A stretch of DNA of 5,328 nt from an uncultured Spartobacteria bacterium (GTDB taxonomy: Bacteria; Verrucomicrobiota; Verrucomicrobiia; Chthoniobacterales; Terrimicrobiaceae): positions 1 through 5,328 of the forward strand of contig CALCJD010000124.1 in assembly GCA_937960895.1 (NCBI GenBank), written 5' to 3'. This document shows positions 1 to 5,328 of the stretch, one piece after another. The notes beneath the pieces were generated by a model, which was given only the letters and a program-made list of their open reading frames with translations, was not told where the DNA came from and searched no databases. Numbering within the stretch: the stretch's first letter is position 1; each line of letters begins with the position of its first letter. A program made the translations under genes and the position numbers.

Positions 1-770
1 CTTTCTCCATCGTCACTCCCTCGCTGAATCAGGGGCGCTGGATCGCGGAGACCCTGCGCTCGGTCCGCGAAGCGGCGAAGGGGCTTGAGGTCGAGCATTG
101 GGTGATGGATGGCGGCAGCACGGACGAAACCCGCGAAATTCTCGCCGGACAGAATTTCGCCCGGTGGGTGTCGGAGAAGGACGGCGGACAGAGCGAAGCG
201 ATCAACCGGGGACTGGAACGCTGCTCGGGAGACATCCTGGCCTACCTGTGCGCCGACGACATGCTCGAGCCGGATGCGCTGGTCCGCGTCGCCGAGGCTT
301 TCGAAAAGCATCCGGAGGCCGATGTCGTGTATGGCGACGGATATTTTCTTGAGTCCGACTCGGGATGGAAGCGCCGCAAGAACGCCGGTCCGTATTCCTG
401 GGAGCGCCTGCGGTCGGGAAACTTTCTCCTTCAGCCGGCCGTCTTCTGGCGGCGGCGTGTTTACGAACGGTTTGGTCCGTTTGATGTGACCCTGCGCTAC
501 TGCATGGATCACGAATACTGGCTGCGCATCGGGGAAAAAACCCGCTGGATCTACCTTGGGGAACCCCTGGCGACCTGCCGGTTGCACGCGGACGCAAAAA
601 CGTCCCGCGCCCTCGCCGCCGCGTGGCGGGAGGCGGCCGTCATGCAGGCCCGTTACGGACTGCATTGGAAGCCCCGGCTGGATGCGCTGTGGATGTCGGT
701 GGCCGGACAGCATTATTACCGCTTTAAGCGGGCGGTATTCGCCCGAATCGGCCGGATGCGAAACCGATGA
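1..770 (+). CDS. Glycosyltransferase family 2 (GT-A fold), 5' end cut off
   Basis: This enzyme should transfer a sugar from a nucleotide-sugar donor to a growing glycan at the cytoplasmic face of the inner membrane; donor and acceptor cannot be read from sequence. The reading frame is already open at the left edge (first whole codon at base 3), and 255 residues are visible before the TGA. The visible part starts with FSIVTPSLNQGRW, the usual first beta strand of GT2 enzymes, so probably only a few residues are missing. Further GT2 marks are MDGGSTDET (residues 35-43 of the visible part), the metal/donor-binding acidic pair in CADDM (83-87), and QPAVFWRR followed by FGPFD and MDHEYWLRI (144-176), the acceptor-side block typical of this family. 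There is no membrane segment. The stop overlaps the next start in ATGA, so translation of the two transferases is probably coupled. The family call is firm; the exact sugar is unknown. Confidence 0.9.
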   Translation, partial: FSIVTPSLNQGRWIAETLRSVREAAKGLEVEHWVMDGGSTDETREILAGQNFARWVSEKDGGQSEAINRGLERCSGDILAYLCADDMLEPDALVRVAEAFEKHPEADVVYGDGYFLESDSGWKRRKNAGPYSWERLRSGNFLLQPAVFWRRRVYERFGPFDVTLRYCMDHEYWLRIGEKTRWIYLGEPLATCRLHADAKTSRALAAAWREAAVMQARYGLHWKPRLDALWMSVAGQHYYRFKRAVFARIGRMRNR

Positions 771-1804
771 ACCGGCTCGTTGTCCTGGAACTGCACCACC
801 TCGGCGATGCCGTGATGGCGCTGCCCTTTCTGCGTGGGGCGCTGGAAAAATATCGTGTCACCGTGGTGTGCCGGCCCTTTGTCGCGGAACTGCTGCGTGT
901 CATCACGCGGGACATGGAAATCCTCCCGGCGGCACCATCCTGGCGGCAGGTGTCCCGGCAGGTCCGGGCCCTGAACCTGGGAACACGGGACGCCATCACC
1001 TGTGTGTGGGCGGACACGCGGGCCCATCTGGCGATGGCCGCCGGCGGAGCCGGGACCCGGGTGGGTTTTCCCATGACGGCGCACAACTATTATGCGTCGG
1101 AGGTCCCTTGGCGGCGGCGAAGGCTGATGGCGGGAAAAATTCTCGCCATTGTCGGCGGACTCTTCCGTCCCCTTCTCACCCATCCGCTGACGCGCGAATC
1201 GGTCGACCAGCATCACATGAAGGACTGGGCCCAACTCGCGCATTGCCTGGGGTTCGAACCCCGGGAATCCCCGCCCTGGTTTGCCGCTCCGGCCGCCCCC
1301 GAGGCCGTGACGGCATTCACCGCCGCGCAGCAGGGACGCAAAATCGTCGTGGTGCATCCCGGCGGCCGTCTGCCGGCGAAACGCTGGCCGTATTTTCCGG
1401 AATTGCTGCAGAACCTCGCGCGCCGGGACGATGTGGCGGTTGTCGTCGTGCGTCCGCCCGGAGAATCGGTCCCGGATCCGGTGGGATCGCGTCAGGTGCT
1501 TTTCGAGGCGCAGGGCTGGACGGATTTTCTCGGTGTCCTGAACCTGGCGGACGCCGTCATCAGCAATGACTCGGCGGCGGCACACCTGGCCGCCGCGCTT
1601 GGCCGGCCGGTGGTGTCCATTTTCGGCTCCGGTAGTCCGGACTGGTTCGCCCCGTGGGGCAACCGCCATTTGGTGGCGGCGCCCGAGGGGGTTGCACTTT
1701 ATCCCTTCATCGACCACGGCGTGCCCGACTCGCTGATTCACCTCCGTTCCATCCCTGTGTCGCTCGTGGAAAGTCGGTTGCGCACCGCCTTGAATGCAGG
1801 ATAA
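767..1804 (+). CDS. Glycosyltransferase family 9 (heptosyltransferase-like)
   Basis: A 345-residue GT-B enzyme of the ADP-heptose:LPS heptosyltransferase family, about the usual length. Such enzymes add heptose or related sugars to lipid A-core or other glycans in the cytoplasm. The N-terminal domain opens with LVVLELHHLGDAVMALP (4-20), matching the G-D motif of the acceptor-binding half. The C-terminal donor half shows VVVHPGGRLPAKRWP (194-208) and SNDSAAAHLAAALG (266-279), followed by FGSGSPDWFAPWG (286-298). In the common family motif a Gly follows the D-S/T; here Ala stands at 270, while D268 and H273 are kept. The ATG at 767 lies in the ATGA overlap with the preceding GT2 gene and gives a complete N-terminal motif, so the start is secure even without a clear ribosome site. 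The neighbouring exosortase suggests an exopolysaccharide or surface glycan rather than necessarily core LPS. The sugar specificity is not determinable. Confidence 0.92.
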   Translation: MNRLVVLELHHLGDAVMALPFLRGALEKYRVTVVCRPFVAELLRVITRDMEILPAAPSWRQVSRQVRALNLGTRDAITCVWADTRAHLAMAAGGAGTRVGFPMTAHNYYASEVPWRRRRLMAGKILAIVGGLFRPLLTHPLTRESVDQHHMKDWAQLAHCLGFEPRESPPWFAAPAAPEAVTAFTAAQQGRKIVVVHPGGRLPAKRWPYFPELLQNLARRDDVAVVVVRPPGESVPDPVGSRQVLFEAQGWTDFLGVLNLADAVISNDSAAAHLAAALGRPVVSIFGSGSPDWFAPWGNRHLVAAPEGVALYPFIDHGVPDSLIHLRSIPVSLVESRLRTALNAG

Positions 1805-1815
1805 TACCCTTCCGC

Positions 1816-2877
1816 GTGATCCCATCCGAAAAAGCCGAAAACCCCGCCGTTCTGATCTCCGGTCTTGTGGCCGGAGCGGTGCTGGTGGTCGTTTTGGGTC
1901 TGCTGTACGCCTTTAATCCGTATGCATCGGGCTACGGAGCATATCCCGTCTCGGTCCTGCATTTTGCCTCGCAACTCTGGAAAGGTGAGGACTGGCAGCA
2001 TTGTTACCTGGTGCCGCTGGCTGTGGCGGCCATGGTGTATTACAAACGCCGGGAGCTGCACCCGGAGGATCTCGGCACATCCTGGGCGGGACTGGCCATC
2101 GCGGTCTTCGGTCTGGCCACCTACTGGCTGGGATTCCGCGCGGACAACATCTATCTGGGTTACGCCAGCTTTCAGATCCTGACCGGCGGCCTGCTGCTCT
2201 GGATGTGCGGCTGGAAATGGTTCAAGACCCTCTTTTTTGCCTGGGCCTTCCTGGTCTTTCTTTATCCGGTTCCCTTCCTGGACAACGTCGTCGCCTTCCC
2301 GCTGCGCATGATCATGTCGCAGGCCAGTGTGACGGTGTTGAACCTGCTCGGCATCAGTGCCATCAAAAGCGGCACGGCCATTTTGTCCGCCCCGGAAATC
2401 CTCCCGGGCTTCAAAGAACTCAAGGCCGGGGAACGCTTCTCCGTGGACGTGGCCGATCCCTGCAGCGGCATCCGGTCGCTTTTTGCCCTCATGATGGTGT
2501 CGGCGCTGTATGGGTATTTCACCCAACCGGGACTGTGGCGGAAAGTCGTGATGTTTCTCTGCTCCATGCCGCTGGCCGTGCTGGGCAATCTGGCGCGCAT
2601 TCTGATGCTCACCATCGGCACGCTCCTTCTGGGCTCCGACGTGGCCATCGGCCCCCCGGATGATCCGAGCACCTTCCACATGCTGGCCGGTTTTCTGGTG
2701 TTTGGCGTGGCCATCATGGGCCTCATCGGCATCGGCCGTCTGCTGAACATGGACTGGCCACAGGCCCTGGCCAAATGCCGCAGCTTCCTGCGATCGCAAA
2801 CGGTTCCCCCGCCTCCCAGGCCGGCTCCGGCCGCCCACACCACCAGCAAAACCCGTCGGGTTCAGGATGAATATTAG
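1816..2877 (+). CDS. Exosortase (EpsH/Xrt family transpeptidase), GTG start
   Basis: An integral inner-membrane cysteine protease/transpeptidase that recognises C-terminal sorting tails (PEP-CTERM type) on exported proteins, cleaves them and probably attaches the product to a surface or extracellular glycan. From the GTG it has 353 residues with about eight or nine hydrophobic segments (roughly 12-33, 63-77, 90-104, 115-130, 137-151, 222-236, 244-257, 259-273, 289-309). The catalytic set is complete: Cys216 in DPCSGIRSL, Arg261 in GNLARILML, and His288 in FHMLAGF. The tail (331-338 and on) is proline-rich, then basic. The frame stays open upstream into the GT9 gene, but no in-frame ATG, GTG or TTG lies between about 1750 and 1816; GTG 1816 keeps the whole first membrane segment. 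The ribosome site is weak (AGGA at 1798-1801). It sits 11 bases after the GT9 stop. EpsI is a separate gene here, not fused as in many proteobacterial exosortases. The subtype cannot be assigned. Confidence 0.93.
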   Translation: MIPSEKAENPAVLISGLVAGAVLVVVLGLLYAFNPYASGYGAYPVSVLHFASQLWKGEDWQHCYLVPLAVAAMVYYKRRELHPEDLGTSWAGLAIAVFGLATYWLGFRADNIYLGYASFQILTGGLLLWMCGWKWFKTLFFAWAFLVFLYPVPFLDNVVAFPLRMIMSQASVTVLNLLGISAIKSGTAILSAPEILPGFKELKAGERFSVDVADPCSGIRSLFALMMVSALYGYFTQPGLWRKVVMFLCSMPLAVLGNLARILMLTIGTLLLGSDVAIGPPDDPSTFHMLAGFLVFGVAIMGLIGIGRLLNMDWPQALAKCRSFLRSQTVPPPPRPAPAAHTTSKTRRVQDEY

Positions 2878-3583
2878 GAATTTCGCCTCCTCCATGATTC
2901 TGCGCGCCCTGCTGATTCTCGTACTCGGCGTGGCGGTGTTTGCCATCTGCCGGTCCTCGCCCGAGACCCTCGCCGGCACCGTCGCCGGGGTCATCATGGA
3001 CCTGCCGGAACGGATCAGCGGATTCACCGGCGAAGACCAGCCGGTTTCCGAAGCGGAACTTCGGATGCTTCCCAAGGACACGGAATTCGCCAAGAAGGCC
3101 TACAAGGACGGAGAGGGGAACCAGGTGGCGACACAGATCGTGCTGGCCGGCGGCGAAAAACGAAGTATCCACCGGCCGGAAATCTGTCTGCCCGCCCAGG
3201 GATGGAATCTCAAGGTGGGCGAGGCGGTGCCCATCACCCTCAACGACGGACGCACCCTCGACGTCATGCGCCTCATCATTTCCCGTCCCGTGGAAATCCG
3301 TCCGGGCGTCACCAAGGAACTGACCTCCATCTTCCTCTACTGGTTCGTCGGCAAAAACATGACGACTCCCTATCACTGGATGCGCCTTGCGCACACCAAC
3401 TGGGACAAGGTCGTGCACAACATCAACCACCGCTGGGCCTACGTGATTGTCAGCGCGCCGGTGCTCGAGGGTTTTGCGCCGAACGGAAAAAACCAGGAGC
3501 AGACGATGAAGATGCTCGAGTCGTTCGTCGGCGAGATCGCGCCGCAGATCATGCAGCCGTCCGTCGAACTGTCCCGGAAATAA
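2867..3583 (+). CDS. epsI: Exosortase-associated EpsI-family protein
   Basis: A 238-residue partner of the exosortase. EpsI proteins occur beside or fused to exosortases in exopolysaccharide loci; their biochemical role is not settled. An N-terminal hydrophobic segment (about 11-29) should anchor it in the inner membrane with the rest in the periplasm. The family hallmark is the block RSIHRPEICLPAQGW (99-113) with His102 and Cys107, a variant of the usual H-x-PE-x-CLP-x-x-GW. Later, LYWFVGK (157-163) matches the second conserved strand of the family. The ATG at 2867 overlaps the last 11 bases of the exosortase gene, implying translational coupling. A second in-frame ATG at 2894, preceded by AGGAA at 2876-2880, would remove nine residues but keep the membrane segment, so the start is open between the two. 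It is the last gene of the operon, followed by a terminator. The family call is firm; the function is inferred from context. Confidence 0.9.
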   Translation: MNIRNFASSMILRALLILVLGVAVFAICRSSPETLAGTVAGVIMDLPERISGFTGEDQPVSEAELRMLPKDTEFAKKAYKDGEGNQVATQIVLAGGEKRSIHRPEICLPAQGWNLKVGEAVPITLNDGRTLDVMRLIISRPVEIRPGVTKELTSIFLYWFVGKNMTTPYHWMRLAHTNWDKVVHNINHRWAYVIVSAPVLEGFAPNGKNQEQTMKMLESFVGEIAPQIMQPSVELSRK

Positions 3584-3614
3584 CCATCTTTTCCGCGGCG
3601 GTCCTTCCCGTTCC

Positions 3615-3645
3615 AAAAAAAACCCGCCCCACGGCGGGTTTTTTT
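3615..3645. terminator. Bidirectional intrinsic terminator between convergent genes
   Basis: The stem is CCCGCC (3623-3628) paired with GGCGGG (3633-3638) around a four-base CCAC loop. Eight A's lie on the left (3615-3622) and seven T's on the right (3639-3645), so either strand reads as a GC hairpin followed by a U-tract, and A:U pairs can extend the stem. It lies 31 bases after the EpsI-family stop and 15 bases past the stop of the minus-strand CNB-DUF1003 gene, so it can end both transcripts. Confidence 0.9.
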
Positions 3646-3660
3646 GTCGTGCTGCGTCGC

Positions 3661-4518
3661 CTACGGCGCCGCGGGCTTCCCGGCTCCGGTGAGCAGTTCC
3701 TGAATGGTTTCCAAGCGGCGCAGCGATTCGGAGTTCAGCCGGTCCACCTTTTCGTGCAGGTGGGCGATTTCCAGCTCGGCCTTGAGATTGACGTCGTATT
3801 CGACATCGGCGCGGATCCGTTCCTTGGCCGCCTGACGGTTCTGGGCCAGAAGGACGAAGACCGAGAGGAAAATGGCCTCCAGGGAAACGGTCAGAGTCAG
3901 GAATCCGAAGGGATAGGGGTCAAAGTGCGGCAGTCCGGGCCAGGTGTTGATGATCAACCAGGAGGAAAACCAGATGACGTGGATGATGAGAAAGGGAATG
4001 CTGCCCGAGAAGGCGGCAATGCCGTCGGCGGCCTTCTGGACAAAGGTCCGCTGATCCTCCACCTCCTCGTTCACGTTGCGGGTCGCGGTGTGGCGCAGGC
4101 GTTCGGCGGTCGCCCTCAGCCTGCGTCCCATGGCCGCGAGGATGTGCAGGGCCGCCTGCGGACGTGACTGCACAAAACGCTCGAGATTGGCGTGACTCAG
4201 ACGGAACAACTCCGTGTCCGTCACCGTCTCCACCGAGGCGCTCCGGCTCCCGCCTTCCAGAAAGGCCAGTTCCCCAAAAAAGTCCCCGGCCGACGGACGC
4301 TCCAGCACGATGCGCTCGCCGGTGTCGTTCTTGAAAAAGACCTCCAGCTCCCCCTTGCAGACGATGAACATCGAGTCGCCCGGGTCCCCGATGTGAAAGA
4401 CCATGTGCCCGGCGGGATACCGAACGAGTTCCAATTGGGAGGCCAGTTCTTTTCGCTCCTCCTCTCCAAGGAGTTGAAAGAGCGGAATTTCCTTGAGCAT
4501 TTCGACTTCCGGACACAT
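3661..4518 (-). CDS. Cyclic-nucleotide-binding domain fused to DUF1003 membrane domain
   Basis: A 285-residue two-domain protein. The N-terminal part (about 8-125) is a CRP-like cyclic-nucleotide-binding beta-barrel: it reads PLFQLLGEEERKELA at the entry helix, and its phosphate-binding cassette is FGELAFLEGGSRSASV (81-96), with Glu83 and Arg92, the residues that normally hold the ribose and cyclic phosphate. After a helical linker (126-160) comes DUF1003 (about 160-255): two membrane helices (174-191 and 205-225) separated by HFDPYPFGFL, then QNRQAAKERIRADVEYDVNLKAELEI, all characteristic of that family. The C-terminus (about 250-277) looks like a short amphipathic coiled coil. There is no DNA-binding helix-turn-helix, so this is not a CRP-type regulator; a membrane protein gated or tuned by cAMP or cGMP is a reasonable inference, but DUF1003 has no known biochemical role that I can cite. 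The ATG at 4518 follows a strong AGGAGG. An alternative in-frame ATG is codon 7. Confidence 0.95.
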   Translation of the reverse strand: MCPEVEMLKEIPLFQLLGEEERKELASQLELVRYPAGHMVFHIGDPGDSMFIVCKGELEVFFKNDTGERIVLERPSAGDFFGELAFLEGGSRSASVETVTDTELFRLSHANLERFVQSRPQAALHILAAMGRRLRATAERLRHTATRNVNEEVEDQRTFVQKAADGIAAFSGSIPFLIIHVIWFSSWLIINTWPGLPHFDPYPFGFLTLTVSLEAIFLSVFVLLAQNRQAAKERIRADVEYDVNLKAELEIAHLHEKVDRLNSESLRRLETIQELLTGAGKPAAP

Positions 4519-4520
4519 GG

Positions 4521-4528
4521 CCCTCCTT
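4521..4528 (-). promoter_or_regulatory. Strong Shine-Dalgarno site of the CNB-DUF1003 gene
   Basis: Read on the minus strand this is AAGGAGGG, ending two bases before the ATG at 4518-4516 (three bases if only AGGAGG is counted). It is the clearest ribosome-binding site in the window and supports codon 1 over the ATG at codon 7. The spacing is shorter than the usual five to nine bases. Confidence 0.75.
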
Positions 4529-4617
4529 TAAACCGGACGCCCCCCGGCGACAAAGGTTGATTTTGCGCCGCACGAAAAAACTTCCGTGGCGTTCCCCCTT
4601 CGCCCCGCGTGATCTTC

Positions 4618-4640
4618 TTGCGCAATGTCCCGGTCGGGAC
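4618..4640. repeat. Two adjacent palindromes in the divergent spacer, possible operator
   Basis: TTGCGCAA (4618-4625) is a perfect 8-base palindrome. After one base follows GTCCCGGTCGGGAC (4627-4640), with 6-base arms GTCCCG and CGGGAC around a GT centre. They lie near the middle of the divergent region, where a dimeric regulator could control both genes. The arms are short and GC-rich, so chance is a real alternative. Confidence 0.35.
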
Positions 4641-4731
4641 GAAGATAAACCCAGCCTCCGGCACCCCGCAGGGCACGGCAAAGGGACCGCCGTGTGTCGG
4701 ATTTCCCAAGCAACCCATCCTTCCTTGCGAT

Positions 4732-5328
4732 ATGAAACCCGTCCCGGAATACGATCAAATCGCCGACGACCTGTTCGTCTGGCATGGATACAACCCCGAA
4801 TGCAAAACCGACTGCTCGAGCGCAGCCGTGCAAACGCCCGAAGGTTTTGTGCTGATTGATCCCGTGCGCCTCGAGGAACAGGCCATCGAGCGCATGGTGG
4901 GAAATGACAAGGTGGCGGCCATACTTTTGACCAACGGCAACCACTGGCGCGGCACCTCGTATGAAAAGGAACGCCTCGACATCCCGGTGTATGCCCCGGA
5001 AGGAGCGCGCGGCGAGGTGGAAGCGGACCGATGGGTGAAGGACGGGGAAATTCTTTTTGGAAAAATCAAGGCCGTCGCCCTCCCCGGAGCCGGACCCGGC
5101 GAAACCGCCTATCTCATTCCCGGAGCACTCATCCTGGGTGACGCGCTGGTGAACCTCGGGGAACTCTCCATCCTGCCCGACAAGTATTGTGAAAATCCCC
5201 GCCTGCTCCGTGAATCACTCCAAGTGCTGCCGTCGCTGGACTTCCAGATCGTCTGCTTCGCCCACGGCCTGCCCATCGTGAACGGAGCCCGCGCCGCGGT
5301 GGAAAAGGTGGTGGGGGAGGAGGGGAAA
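4732..5328 (+). CDS. Metallo-beta-lactamase-fold-like protein with degenerate metal site, 3' end cut off
   Basis: The ATG at 4732 opens a frame of 199 codons that runs off the right edge without a stop. The order of elements fits an MBL-fold protein: an entry strand LFVWHGY (14-20), then SSAAVQTPEGFVLIDP (29-44), matching the usual 'N-shaped' beta strands ending in the conserved Asp, AILLTN (63-68) at the place of the TH motif, ALPGAGPGETAYLIPG (116-131) at the PGHTPGS position, ALILGDALV (132-140) with the conserved GD, and IVCFAHGLPIV (173-183) at the final His. However, the H-x-H-x-D-H motif is replaced by NGNHWRG (68-74), and the third-motif His is Ala120. Asp137 and His178 remain. Catalysis by the usual di-metal mechanism is therefore unlikely; a binding or structural role, or a different chemistry, is possible. 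No good ribosome site is visible before the ATG, but upstream codons give no better start. The fold assignment is moderate and rests on pattern order, not on a search. Confidence 0.7.
   Translation, partial: MKPVPEYDQIADDLFVWHGYNPECKTDCSSAAVQTPEGFVLIDPVRLEEQAIERMVGNDKVAAILLTNGNHWRGTSYEKERLDIPVYAPEGARGEVEADRWVKDGEILFGKIKAVALPGAGPGETAYLIPGALILGDALVNLGELSILPDKYCENPRLLRESLQVLPSLDFQIVCFAHGLPIVNGARAAVEKVVGEEGK

Larger units (their letters stand above)
4519..4731. other. Divergent intergenic spacer
   Basis: These 213 bases separate the minus-strand CNB-DUF1003 gene from the plus-strand MBL-like gene and must hold the promoters of both unless longer leaders exist. I see no convincing sigma70 -35/-10 pair with good spacing on either strand: a TTGCGC at 4618-4623 and GATAAA at 4644-4649 are 20 bases apart, which is too far. 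The spacer contains two small palindromes at 4618-4640. Open frames passing through it on both strands lack start sites or family resemblance and are not taken as genes. Confidence 0.5.

Noticed and set aside
2806..2877. Proline-rich end of the exosortase as a possible PEP-CTERM-like sorting signal
   Set aside because: A sorting tail needs a short motif, then a membrane helix, then a basic end. Here no hydrophobic helix follows the proline run.
1738..3093. Long minus-strand open frame (about 450 codons) opposite the exosortase, and similar antisense frames at 716-1825 and 2723-3616
   Set aside because: They lie antisense to genes with firm family motifs, their translations are rich in Arg, His, Gly and Gln without recognisable domains, and long antisense frames are expected in GC-rich coding DNA.
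3202..4167. Plus-strand open frame crossing from the EpsI gene through the terminator into the CNB-DUF1003 gene
   Set aside because: It runs through an intrinsic terminator, is out of frame with EpsI and antisense to a well-supported gene; its translation has no family resemblance.
3661..4518. CRP/FNR-type transcription factor
   Set aside because: The CNB domain matches, but the C-terminal part is a two-helix DUF1003 membrane domain and there is no helix-turn-helix.
4654..4690. GC-rich imperfect repeats around GCCTCCGGC and GGCACC/GGGCAC, as a possible hairpin RNA or terminator
   Set aside because: The arms are too short, have mismatches, and are not followed by a T-tract on either strand; this is expected by chance in GC-rich DNA.
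4557..4859. Plus-strand open frame of 100 codons starting in the divergent spacer
   Set aside because: It overlaps the start of the MBL-like gene in another frame, has a very basic low-complexity translation, and has no ribosome site.
1..5328. CRISPR arrays, tRNA or rRNA genes, insertion sequences, phage or defence genes
   Set aside because: No regularly spaced repeats, cloverleaf-like segments, terminal inverted repeats or transposase/integrase motifs were seen on either strand.

Overview
The window is GC-rich (roughly 60% by eye) and densely coded, with short gaps and several start/stop overlaps, as in a free-living bacterium. A stand-alone exosortase followed by a separate EpsI-family protein, next to sugar transferases, fits Gram-negative bacteria that make exopolysaccharide and PEP-CTERM-type proteins. 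The mix of genes and the style of the proteins suggest the Verrucomicrobia/Planctomycetes/Lentisphaerae group. That placement is an inference from family knowledge; no phylogenetic marker gene is present.

Left part (1-3583, + strand): four genes that look like the end of one transcription unit. A GT2 glycosyltransferase, cut by the window edge, overlaps the start of a GT9 (heptosyltransferase-like) glycosyltransferase in an ATGA. After 11 bases comes an exosortase with an intact Cys/Arg/His triad and a GTG start. Its last codons overlap the ATG of an EpsI-family protein. The operon ends in a strong hairpin with T-tracts on both strands. The likely joint role is assembly of an envelope or secreted glycan together with exosortase processing of surface proteins. 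No sorting-signal substrate lies inside the window.

Right part (3661-5328): a minus-strand gene converges on the operon and shares its terminator. It encodes a cyclic-nucleotide-binding domain fused to a DUF1003 membrane domain. A 213-base divergent spacer, holding a good Shine-Dalgarno site for that gene and two small adjacent palindromes, separates it from a plus-strand gene that runs off the right edge. This last gene looks like a metallo-beta-lactamase-fold protein whose main metal-binding motif has been lost, so it is probably not a classical hydrolase.

Nothing here amounts to a clearly new defence or mobile system. The most unusual items are the ligand-poor MBL-like protein and the CNB-DUF1003 fusion. 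No tRNA, rRNA, CRISPR, insertion sequence or phage gene was seen.
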